Positions 53,730-61,621 of a DNA stretch of 64,000 nucleotides are shown piece after piece. Source of the stretch: Fen-1258 sp964441505 (lineage in GTDB: Bacteria > Bacteroidota > Ignavibacteria > Ignavibacteriales > Melioribacteraceae); contig CAYTUV010000016.1 in the NCBI GenBank assembly GCA_964441505.1, positions 13,488 to 77,487 of the forward strand, in the 5' to 3' direction. The position numbers were made by a program, and so were the translations under genes. Under the pieces are notes generated by a model, which saw only the letters and a program-made list of their open reading frames with translations, was not told the origin of the DNA and searched no databases. The number at the start of each line of letters is the position of its first letter. The first letter of the stretch is position 1.

Positions 53730-55160
53730 TTATGAAGGTAAAATTATTTCTTGCGTTCTGAATGCTCTTGGAAACTGACTTTTTAATCCTTCTTTAGATG
53801 CTACTGCGGTGCCAAGAGTATAATTACCATACTTTACAACTCTCTGTCCGCCGATTTCAAAGGCTTTTCTTATAGTTCCACCGCTGAAATAAATATCAAG
53901 ATCTTTGATGTTGTCAATCTCGACAATATTTTGAGTTATATGTTCAGCAAAGACTTGCGCTGCCAACGGATTAAGCTGCAATATTCCACGTTTATCTATT
54001 GTACCAAGCCGGGTTCCTATTCTGTTGAATGTTTCGAGATGCTCGCTATTCCAGTTCGCATCAACAAAATGAATTTCATTATTCTTAATCAGATATTTAT
54101 AGGAATCGAAGATGCTTCTTCTAATACCATAATAGTCAGAGAGACCATCCAGATAATTTTTTATTTTTCCGCTGGTTGATTTTATTAACTCATACTTTCT
54201 TTCCTGCCGAGATGATTGTTCCTTTGGTTCAGTATCTCCGACCTTAATTAACTTCGCGACAAAGAATCCTTCACTATTAATTTCCCATGGCAAAATTCGA
54301 TGGCATTTTTTGAGCCCATCTCCCAAATTTTCCTCACCATAAATTGAAATGCCCGGTGTGCTCTTAACGGGCAATTCAATTTCAACCAACTCTACCGGAT
54401 ATTTTTTTAATACTTTGCTGATAACAAATTCATTCTCTTCAAGTGTCAGCGTGCATGTAGAATAGACAATCTCACCACCGACTTTGCACATCTTGATTGC
54501 TGAAACCAGCAGCCGGAATTGTTGATCTGACATTGCCTCGGCTTTACGAACATCCCACCAGTTACTCACCTCACCCTTCTTCTGAGTGATTCCCAGAGCG
54601 CTGCACGGCGCATCAACTAAAATTTTATCAAAACTGTTTTCGAATTGGCGGCTGAGCAGTTCCCCTTTTCCATGAAGTATTCCGACATTTACCAGACTCA
54701 TTTTATCGACATTGAACACCAGACTCTTTAATCGTTCGGTTGATATTTCATTCGCAATTAGTGTTCCTTTATTGTTCATCAATTCAGCAAGTTGAGTAGT
54801 TTTTGATCCCGGAGCGGCACAAAGATCTAACACAGAATCATTCTCTTGCGGATTTAGCACTAGCGGGGGAATCATTGATGAGAGGCTTTGTATGTAATAC
54901 TTACCAAGAATAAAATCGAGTGTTTTACTCACAACATTGCTGGCAGTGGTAATCCGATAGGCGTTAGAAATATTTGCAACCAGTTCCAGAGATATACCAT
55001 ACTGCCGAAGGTTTTCAATCAATTTCTCTTTATTTGTGAATGGAGACATCCTGAGATATGGTTTATATTCACTCTCAAAGTATTCAAGATATTTACTTAG
55101 AAAGTCTTCACCAAAGTTGGTTCGAATATAATTACTGATGTTACTGCTAAGTTCGATCAA
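53730..55160 (-). CDS. RNA m5C methyltransferase of the RsmB/RsmF (NOL1/NOP2/Sun) family
   Basis: 476 residues. SAM motif I is DLCAAPGSKTTQLAELM; the two active cysteines are in VDAPCSALGI and YSTCTLTLEENE. The C-terminal about 150 residues form the extra domain seen in RsmF/YebU-type enzymes (IYFSGGTIRKAFEIGGQRVV). The family methylates C5 of cytosine in 16S rRNA or tRNA. The exact target site cannot be read here. A 141-residue gene of unknown function starts upstream and ends one base before it. Confidence 0.88.
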   Translation of the reverse strand: MIELSSNISNYIRTNFGEDFLSKYLEYFESEYKPYLRMSPFTNKEKLIENLRQYGISLELVANISNAYRITTASNVVSKTLDFILGKYYIQSLSSMIPPLVLNPQENDSVLDLCAAPGSKTTQLAELMNNKGTLIANEISTERLKSLVFNVDKMSLVNVGILHGKGELLSRQFENSFDKILVDAPCSALGITQKKGEVSNWWDVRKAEAMSDQQFRLLVSAIKMCKVGGEIVYSTCTLTLEENEFVISKVLKKYPVELVEIELPVKSTPGISIYGEENLGDGLKKCHRILPWEINSEGFFVAKLIKVGDTEPKEQSSRQERKYELIKSTSGKIKNYLDGLSDYYGIRRSIFDSYKYLIKNNEIHFVDANWNSEHLETFNRIGTRLGTIDKRGILQLNPLAAQVFAEHITQNIVEIDNIKDLDIYFSGGTIRKAFEIGGQRVVKYGNYTLGTAVASKEGLKSQFPRAFRTQEIILPS

Positions 55161-55161
55161 G

Positions 55162-55587
55162 TTATTGACGGGTAAGGTTTAATGAGTTGAATACCTGAAT
55201 TGAGATTCGTTTGAATCCTTTCGAGTTTGGGAAATTCTGCTTAAAGTCCTTCTCCATCTCTTTAAGAAATGAATCAAGATGTTTTTCGTAATCACGCACA
55301 GTTTCGTAAATGTGCAGATCTCTGACCGGTATCTTTACTTGAGCCGGTTTGGTTCTGTTGGCATAAAGGATATACTTCGCTTTAAAATGATCGTCGGTGG
55401 AAATGTATGTCTCACCGGTTTCATCCGTAATTTGGTAGTTATTAAAAAACGGTGGAGGAAGAAATAAAAGCTTTTCCGGAAGCGTGATCACCTCAAATTC
55501 CGTAGCTCCCATAAAATCATCGGGGAAGGTCTTCAACATTCCTCTGATCTTATCAATCCAATTTTGCGAGAATTCTTTTTCAGTCAT
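55162..55587 (-). CDS. Hypothetical protein (141 aa)
   Basis: No family recognised. The sequence is soluble, rich in aromatic residues (EKLLFLPPPFFNNYQITDE, FKAKYILYANRT) and ends with a helical charged part (YEKHLDSFLKEMEKDFK). It has no signal peptide or cysteine motif. It lies immediately upstream of the RNA methyltransferase gene (one base between), in the same direction, so it may be co-expressed. An ATG start with weak site. Confidence 0.65.
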   Translation of the reverse strand: MTEKEFSQNWIDKIRGMLKTFPDDFMGATEFEVITLPEKLLFLPPPFFNNYQITDETGETYISTDDHFKAKYILYANRTKPAQVKIPVRDLHIYETVRDYEKHLDSFLKEMEKDFKQNFPNSKGFKRISIQVFNSLNLTRQ

Positions 55588-55623
55588 AAATTCTTTCTGT
55601 AAGACACAAAATTTCGTTTCAAT

Positions 55624-56790
55624 TCATCTAAGTGATTTAAAATTCAGATCAACTGTTTCCGGCTTCTCAACCCAATCGGCAACGAATACATTTGTATCGC
55701 GTGTTGGTTTTCTATGCGATTGCCTGTTCGAGCAAAAGACTATTTTCTTACGGTCAAATGAAAACATCGGGAACGCATCGAATGTATCGGAACTAATAAT
55801 TTTTTCTAATCCGGTTCCATCAACGTTAATCATAAACACGCTGAAAATTCTTCCGCCTTTATCAATCGACTGATGATTTGAACAGAACAATATTCTTTTT
55901 CCGTCCGGATGAAAAAACGGCGCCCAGTTAGCACCAGGTAAGCTAGTTACCTGCTTAACATTTTTCCCATCAATGTCTGCCACAAATATATTCAGCTCTT
56001 TCGGTTCAACATATCCATCTGCAAGCAGCTTTTTATAAGTTTCCGTTTCCTCTCCAACTGGACGACTAGCACGCCAGACAATCTGTTTTGAATCGCGCGA
56101 GAAGAAGGCGCCGCCGTCATAGCCAACCGCGTTTGTAAGTTGTAAATATTTTTTTGTTTTTATTTCGTAACGCCAGAGTTCCAGATCGCCCGATCGTGTT
56201 GAAGTAAAGATAATATATTTTCCGTCTGGAGACGCTGTTGCTTCAGCGTCGTAACCTTCACCGCCAATCAGTACCTTTGGATCAGAGCCATCTTTGTTCG
56301 CTATATAAATCTCGTAACTTTTGTAAAGAGGCCAGACATATCTGCCGGAAGCAAACATTTCTGATTCTGGGCATTTATCACCTGCCTCATGAGTTGAGGC
56401 GAAAATGATTCTCCCATCCTCTAAAAAGTAGCTACAGGTTGTTCGCCCCTTTCCGGTGGATAGAAGTGCGTATTGTTTCCCGTTCTCAAGAGGAGAACCA
56501 TTGGAATTCATTTTAAAAATCTGATCACATGGCTGAGTACTTATATCTTTCCAATCACTTTGAAAAGTTAATTGCCTGCTGTCAAAACTCCAGTAAGCTT
56601 CTGCATTGTTGCCGCCGAATGTTAATTGACGGATATTTCGAAGATGATTTTCACCGGTAAACCGGAGTGTATCCTGCGAAGAATCATATTTTTGTTTGGG
56701 AAGAGATGCCGTAAATAGTAAAATGACCGGAAGAGAGAGCAAAAAGAATGCGCGAAATGGAATCCGTATTAAGGAAAATTTATTGTGCAT
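55624..56790 (-). CDS. Secreted TolB-like PD40 beta-propeller protein
   Basis: 388 residues: signal peptide (RIPFRAFFLLSLPVILLFTAS), then five to six PD40-type repeats, e.g. ASPDGKYIIFTSTRSGDLEL, FHPDGKRILFCSNHQ and FSFDRKKIVFCSNRQSHRKP. This is the TolB/DPP-type propeller in the periplasm or outer-membrane space. Such stand-alone propellers are common in Bacteroidota and often bind peptides. It is transcribed with lgt upstream, 20 bases away. Its exact role is unknown. Confidence 0.8.
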   Translation of the reverse strand: MHNKFSLIRIPFRAFFLLSLPVILLFTASLPKQKYDSSQDTLRFTGENHLRNIRQLTFGGNNAEAYWSFDSRQLTFQSDWKDISTQPCDQIFKMNSNGSPLENGKQYALLSTGKGRTTCSYFLEDGRIIFASTHEAGDKCPESEMFASGRYVWPLYKSYEIYIANKDGSDPKVLIGGEGYDAEATASPDGKYIIFTSTRSGDLELWRYEIKTKKYLQLTNAVGYDGGAFFSRDSKQIVWRASRPVGEETETYKKLLADGYVEPKELNIFVADIDGKNVKQVTSLPGANWAPFFHPDGKRILFCSNHQSIDKGGRIFSVFMINVDGTGLEKIISSDTFDAFPMFSFDRKKIVFCSNRQSHRKPTRDTNVFVADWVEKPETVDLNFKSLR

Positions 56791-56810
56791 AATAATCTTT
56801 CAATAGGTTT

Positions 56811-57593
56811 TTAGATTTTTAATACTTTATTGTCTTTGCGGAAAAAAAGATATATTCCTAAAAGTATAAGTGGAATACTTAATATCTGGCCCATATTTAA
56901 AAACATTTCGGCCTCAAATGGAGATTGAACCTCTTTAAAAAATTCTACAAAGAATCTAAACGAGAAAACCGAAACAAGAAAAATTCCAAAAATCAATCCA
57001 TGTTTAAATTTTCCCTGCTTCTTAAAGTAGAAAAAGAATATCAAGAAAAAGATGAGAAGATAGGCGATTGATTCGTAAAGTTGTGCTGGATGGCGGGGTA
57101 TCATGTCAACCGATGTAAAGACAAATCCCCAAGAACCGTTTGTTGGTTTTCCAATTATCTCTGAATTGAAAAGATTTCCCATTCTTATAAAAAATCCGGC
57201 AAGGGCTACTGTAATGACTACCCTATCGAATATCCAAAGGTAGGCCATATCTTTTCTATTTCTCACATAAAGATAGAGGGCAATCATTATTCCAACAGCC
57301 GCGCCATGACTTGCTAAACCACCTTTCCAAATTTGAAGAATTTCTAAGGGATGACTAAGATAAAATGAGGGATTGTAAAAAAAACAATGTCCAAGGCGGG
57401 CGCCCACTACCGTTCCGAGAATCATAACCCAGACTAAATCATTCAGATCCTGCTCGCTTTTATTTTCCTTATTGAAAATCACGAGCATTATCTGATAGCC
57501 AACCAAAAAAGACAGGGCGAAAAAGAGGCCGTACCATCTGATGGTGACCGGCCCAATTGAAAATATGTCGGGGCTTACATCCCAGTATATCAC
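56811..57593 (-). CDS. lgt: Prolipoprotein diacylglyceryl transferase
   Basis: 261 residues from the chosen start. IRWYGLFFALSFLVGYQIML, GLASHGAAVG, RMGNLFNSEIIGKPTNGSWG and RHPAQLYES are Lgt signatures; the last two contain catalytic-site residues. The membrane enzyme adds diacylglycerol to lipoprotein cysteines, and is needed for lipoproteins such as the cytochrome at 53213. I chose GTG at 57591-57593, which starts MIYWDVSPDIF and has TAAGGT before it, over a GTG 11 codons upstream. Confidence 0.92.
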   Translation of the reverse strand: MIYWDVSPDIFSIGPVTIRWYGLFFALSFLVGYQIMLVIFNKENKSEQDLNDLVWVMILGTVVGARLGHCFFYNPSFYLSHPLEILQIWKGGLASHGAAVGIMIALYLYVRNRKDMAYLWIFDRVVITVALAGFFIRMGNLFNSEIIGKPTNGSWGFVFTSVDMIPRHPAQLYESIAYLLIFFLIFFFYFKKQGKFKHGLIFGIFLVSVFSFRFFVEFFKEVQSPFEAEMFLNMGQILSIPLILLGIYLFFRKDNKVLKI

Positions 57594-57790
57594 TAAAGAC
57601 CTTACATTTTCTGACTGAAATATCACTCTATTTAAGGCGGAGATCCACTAACGATATTTAAGCAGATGTTTTGTTCAAACTAGCTTCTTATAGTAAATTT
57701 ACATAATAGGATACAAATAAACCAACTAAACTATCACCCTGACGAATTCGGGCTCAATTTCGATTTTATTTCAATAATTTTATTCTCTTT

Positions 57791-57957
57791 ACTGATGTTA
57801 CGCAGCGATGGATTTTTAGCCACAAAGTCACCAAGACTCGAAGGATCACAAAGAATTGTTTGTGGAAAAACAACTCAAAAACCAAATATTCTTCGTGAAA
57901 TCTTGGTGCCCTAGTGTCTTGGGGGCAAGGTTTCTTTGAGGTTTGCGTAACATCAGT
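57791..57957. repeat. Intergenic inverted-repeat element, TTACGCA family, copy 2
   Basis: The ends ACTGATGTTACGCA (57791-57804) and TGCGTAACATCAGT (57944-57957) are exact complements over 14 bases. The interior carries CCACAAAGTCACCAAGACTC, AAGGATCACAAAGAA and, facing them, TTCTTCGTGAAATCTTGGTG, CCCTAGTGTCTTGGGG, which fold into an imperfect hairpin. It sits in a 568-base gene-free stretch (57594-58161) whose other parts show nothing I recognise. The reverse frame of 64 codons in it is a by-product. Confidence 0.7.
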
Positions 57958-58161
57958 CACTTTAAGAAAAATAATCTACATTTGCTTCGAATTTAAGACG
58001 GTTATAAAAATTGATCCAAAATATTCTTTCTACTATTAGTGAGATTGTGCTTAATATCCTTGAAAGTTTTGTGACATTAATTATATCCATAGAATAAGCT
58101 TGATGAGTCTATATGAATTAGTTAAACCTTTATTTAGTCCTTCAAATCCGATGTAATTCTG

Positions 58162-58650
58162 GTGGATGTTTCGATGCCTTTTATTAACGGTATTGAGGCT
58201 GTTAAAGCTATAAGAAAAAAATACAAGGATGTAAAAGCTTTGATGCTTTCCATGTATGATAACGATGAATACGTTTATTATGCCAACAAGAGCGGTGCAA
58301 AGGGACTATTGAGTAAAAATACAATGAAAGGTGAATTGATACATGCTATAAGGACTGTCGATGAGGGGATGCGTTACTTTGGCATCAATCTCACTGAAGA
58401 AAGAATGATCGAACTCGATAAAAAATACAAACAGCTTAACCGCAACGACAGAAGCATATTAGAGTTTATCAGCAAAGGAATGACCAGTCAAGAGATTGCT
58501 GACCATTTCAATGTCAGTAAGAAAACAATTGATTACTACCGTGCAAGAATTATGCATCGCTTACAGATTAGGACTCTCCCTGAATTAATTTCTTATGCGG
58601 TTCGTTATCCAATGATAAATAAATTTTTTGAAGAGAGGGAAGTTGTTTAA
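58162..58650 (+). pseudogene. LuxR-type response regulator lacking the N-terminal part of its receiver domain
   Basis: Readable protein starts at GTG 58162 (VDVSMPFINGIEAVKAI) and includes the receiver second half, and a C-terminal LuxR helix-turn-helix (ISKGMTSQEIADHFNVSKKTID). In frame, only DVIL and four codons precede, after a TAG at 58135-58137, so the first about 50 residues with the acidic pocket of the receiver are gone. This is most likely a decaying NarL-type regulator, although it might still bind DNA. No ribosome site fits the GTG well. Confidence 0.65.
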
Positions 58651-58723
58651 TGGATATTAGATTTGTAATTGTTTATTGATCTGAAGAATATCTAAGCTTA
58701 ATGATTAGAATTTATTAACTGGA

Positions 58724-59383
58724 TTATTCTTTCCAGATAAAATCAAAAAGTAAGTAAGATGCTGTACCCATAACCACATCATAGCAGACAAGCACAAAAA
58801 TTTCCATCAGCGAACCGTTAATGCTGTTTCCATCCATAGAAAATTTTGTCAGTTCAAGAAGTGTAAGAATGAGAGGCAGAAGAATTGGGAATGAGAGAAC
58901 CGGATAAAGAGTACCTTTGGAACTTGCTTTTGAAATTATAGCGGCGATGATCGTCGATGCGATAGCAATTCCAATATTCCCGAATAAAAATGCGATTGCA
59001 AAAAGAGCAATATTTTGTATGATGAAAGATGAAAAAAGTATAGTAAAGAGAAAAGTGATAACAAAGTTCATGAGAAAGACTAACAGAAGATTAAATATCA
59101 GTTTACCGGAAAATATTGTAGAGGGTGAAGCCATAAGATGAAGAGTCATTGTAGTCCCTCGTTCCTCCTCGGAGACAAATGCACGTGAGAGCCCTGACAT
59201 TGCCGAGAAAAAAATAACCACCCACAATAATCCGCCTGTTAAATATTCAGTTATCTTTTCGTTGCCAATTGAAAACATAATAACGCTGATTGTAACAAGA
59301 ATGAACATTGCAAGAGCATTAATCGCGTAACGCGTCCGCAGTTCCGATTGCCAATCTTTTTTGAAGAGTGAGTATGCTTTCAT
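58724..59383 (-). CDS. ccmB: Heme exporter subunit CcmB
   Basis: 219 residues with six membrane helices and the conserved N-terminal KKDWQSELRTRYAIN and VSEEERGTTMTLHLMASP, typical of CcmB. With CcmA it forms an ABC module of the cytochrome c maturation system I that handles heme in the periplasmic membrane. Its start overlaps the end of the CcmA-like gene by four bases. The role fits the cytochromes of the cbb3 cluster. Other Ccm genes are not in the window. Confidence 0.82.
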   Translation of the reverse strand: MKAYSLFKKDWQSELRTRYAINALAMFILVTISVIMFSIGNEKITEYLTGGLLWVVIFFSAMSGLSRAFVSEEERGTTMTLHLMASPSTIFSGKLIFNLLLVFLMNFVITFLFTILFSSFIIQNIALFAIAFLFGNIGIAIASTIIAAIISKASSKGTLYPVLSFPILLPLILTLLELTKFSMDGNSINGSLMEIFVLVCYDVVMGTASYLLFDFIWKE

Positions 59384-60024
59384 TTATTTGTTTGCTTCTT
59401 AAATTTTTCCAATTCGATGATTTCAGTACATAATTGAAGATCCGATTCTTCATTCGAGGCAATTACTATCAAATTCTTTTTCGCTTCCTCTTTGACGAGT
59501 CTGTAAACAATTTCCTTGCCTGAATTATCCAGATTCGATGTTGGTTCATCCAGGATTATCAATTGCGGTTCATGCAAAAGGGCAAAAATAAATTTCAATC
59601 TTTGTTTCATTCCGGAAGAATAGCCACGCACCAGATCTTTCCTTCTGTCATAAAGTTTTAATTCGCTCAGAAGAAAATCTAATCGTTCCTGATTAAATTT
59701 TATTCCGCGGATATTTGAAGAGTGGCTTAAATTTTCTTCAGCTGTAAATTCATCATAAAGAAAAAGATAGGGGGAAACAAAACCGAGATAATTATGAAGT
59801 TGATCGGGTTCAATTACTTTATCCCCGAATTTATGATCTACTTTTCCTCTTGTTGGGGAAATTAAATCAGCTATTATTTTCACCAGAGTAGATTTTCCGG
59901 ATCCATTAGGTCCGGATATTCCATACATATTTCGTGATGTAAAAGAAAAATTGATCCCGTCAAAGATCAGCCGTCTTCCGAAATACTTAATCAGATTATT
60001 TAGTTCAACAGTATAATCAATCAT
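59380..60024 (-). CDS. ccmA: ABC transporter ATP-binding protein, CcmA-like
   Basis: 214 residues with Walker A GPNGSGKSTLVKII (about 36-49), the signature GYSSGMKQRLKF, Walker B LIILDEPTSNLD and a switch His-like region. The neighbour is CcmB, so this is the ATPase of the heme-handling pair. The start overlaps the preceding gene's end by eight bases. It is a normal length for CcmA. Confidence 0.85.
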   Translation of the reverse strand: MIDYTVELNNLIKYFGRRLIFDGINFSFTSRNMYGISGPNGSGKSTLVKIIADLISPTRGKVDHKFGDKVIEPDQLHNYLGFVSPYLFLYDEFTAEENLSHSSNIRGIKFNQERLDFLLSELKLYDRRKDLVRGYSSGMKQRLKFIFALLHEPQLIILDEPTSNLDNSGKEIVYRLVKEEAKKNLIVIASNEESDLQLCTEIIELEKFKKQTNK

Positions 60025-61621
60025 TATAGACTACAAATTTTCCTTTTTTGATGGAATCACCGGACTGAGTGACGTAAAGATAAACACCCGTGTTTAATTT
60101 TTTGCCCGTTTGATCGAGAACATCCCATGAAATTAGCTGATCTGCAAGAACACGTTTTGGGCTGGAATAAACCAAATTCATATCGACGGAGAAGATAGAT
60201 AGTTGAACCGTTTCCCCTTTGATACCATCAACAGGGATGAACAATTGGCTGTGTTCTGAATAACGGAATGGCTGCGGATACGCATAATCAATCACTTCAA
60301 CCGACATAGAACCGGTTAATACATTTGATTCGGAGAGAAGAGGCATTTTCGAGCTTTCAAGCTTCGAATAGAAACCTTCGGCAATCTTTTTACCGCCGTT
60401 AATCTGCTGTGTACTTAATGCGTAAATAAAAGGTAATATAATATTTGGAGAACTTGTCGCACCTTGAACATCGCAATTAGTAACCAACGTTATCACCGAA
60501 TCTTTCTTGGTAGAAGTGAAATCGTTGTATTGAAAAAAATTATTTGAGACAGGTTCAGAGTTGACCGTCATAGAATTTGTGAGAACCATCGGGTTAATCA
60601 AAGGGAATTTTGCGGCATCTTCAAAATAATTTTTACTTGGATCGGTTCGAACACCTGTAAAATATGTCCACATTCCAAAGAAGTTGAATTCAGTTTTAAA
60701 AGATGAACCCTTTTCAAGAATGGCAACTGACATAGCATCTAGTGCTCTTTCATGCGGCATAAGCTCCCAGATTCGCTTAATGATGTCCACGCCGAATTGT
60801 TTCCGCAAAAACAGATTCCAGATTGCACGGCTATAACCATCATCAATTGATCTGGAGCTAAATGATTTTTGTGGATTTCTAAAGTAAGTAGCAACTTCGT
60901 ATACATAATCATCAACATCGGGAAAAACAAATTCTTCCATAGATGTTGAAGTGACCTCATGATAGAACGTATCATTTTCGAAATAACCGTAATTACCTAT
61001 CTGAATAGCGTGATGAAATTCGTGTGCGAGTGTAACACGCGCGCCATCAATCCCGTGAGAGTGAACGCCATCACCAAAATCATTATCAATCACCATATAG
61101 CTAATATAGGTAATATCGGAAATCAACTTTTCGAGTTCGGTAGAGCCATAGGAGTTGCTGGTAAGATTTTGAATATAAATATCATATCGATCATCGCCTC
61201 CCTCGCCGGAATCTTTTGGAGGCGGCGGAAAACCAAGAACATTTACTTCATAAGTGTAAGCTGAATCTGCTGCTTTTGCCAGTTCCCCCAGATTATAAAG
61301 AGGCGCATTATATCCAGACTTGTTAAAATGAATCCGGAACCAGCCCTTGGGAGTTACAAAACTTGTGTCTGACGGAGGCCTTTGTAGAAGTGAACCAACA
61401 ACTTTTTTTTGCTGAACTGTAAATCTATCGTAATTCAACTTAACCTGATTAACAATTCCAAAACCGCATTTAATGGGTTCGCTTTGAATCGAGACGTTTT
61501 GCTGTTCGTTTGATGGGGATAAGCCTTTGTATCGTAGAAATTGATTGTACAACGAATCCAGATTCTGAGCATTAGCGAATACAATTGGAACAAGAGAGAA
61601 TAAAAGTGAGAGTTTTTTCAT
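60017..61621 (-). CDS. Secreted zinc metallopeptidase-like protein (MXAN_6640-like)
   Basis: 534 residues: signal peptide (MKKLSLLFSLVPIVFANAQ), then TLAHEFHHAIQIGNYGYFEN, an HEFxH zinc site, with a third ligand candidate Glu in STSMEEFVFPD. The overall arrangement fits the MXAN_6640-type putative metallopeptidases as I remember them. The C-terminus (LNTGVYLYVTQSGDSIKKGK) resembles the end of a T9SS sorting domain in a degenerate form. The start overlaps the stop of the upstream gene by one base. Confidence 0.7.
   Translation of the reverse strand: MKKLSLLFSLVPIVFANAQNLDSLYNQFLRYKGLSPSNEQQNVSIQSEPIKCGFGIVNQVKLNYDRFTVQQKKVVGSLLQRPPSDTSFVTPKGWFRIHFNKSGYNAPLYNLGELAKAADSAYTYEVNVLGFPPPPKDSGEGGDDRYDIYIQNLTSNSYGSTELEKLISDITYISYMVIDNDFGDGVHSHGIDGARVTLAHEFHHAIQIGNYGYFENDTFYHEVTSTSMEEFVFPDVDDYVYEVATYFRNPQKSFSSRSIDDGYSRAIWNLFLRKQFGVDIIKRIWELMPHERALDAMSVAILEKGSSFKTEFNFFGMWTYFTGVRTDPSKNYFEDAAKFPLINPMVLTNSMTVNSEPVSNNFFQYNDFTSTKKDSVITLVTNCDVQGATSSPNIILPFIYALSTQQINGGKKIAEGFYSKLESSKMPLLSESNVLTGSMSVEVIDYAYPQPFRYSEHSQLFIPVDGIKGETVQLSIFSVDMNLVYSSPKRVLADQLISWDVLDQTGKKLNTGVYLYVTQSGDSIKKGKFVVYND

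Noticed and set aside
57791..57957. Possible CRISPR array in the CACAAAG repeats
   Set aside because: Repeats are short words without constant spacing or unique spacers, and no cas gene is present.
57766..57960. 64-codon minus-strand frame in the lgt-regulator gap
   Set aside because: It lies inside the TTACGCA inverted-repeat element and its product has no plausible domain; no ribosome site.
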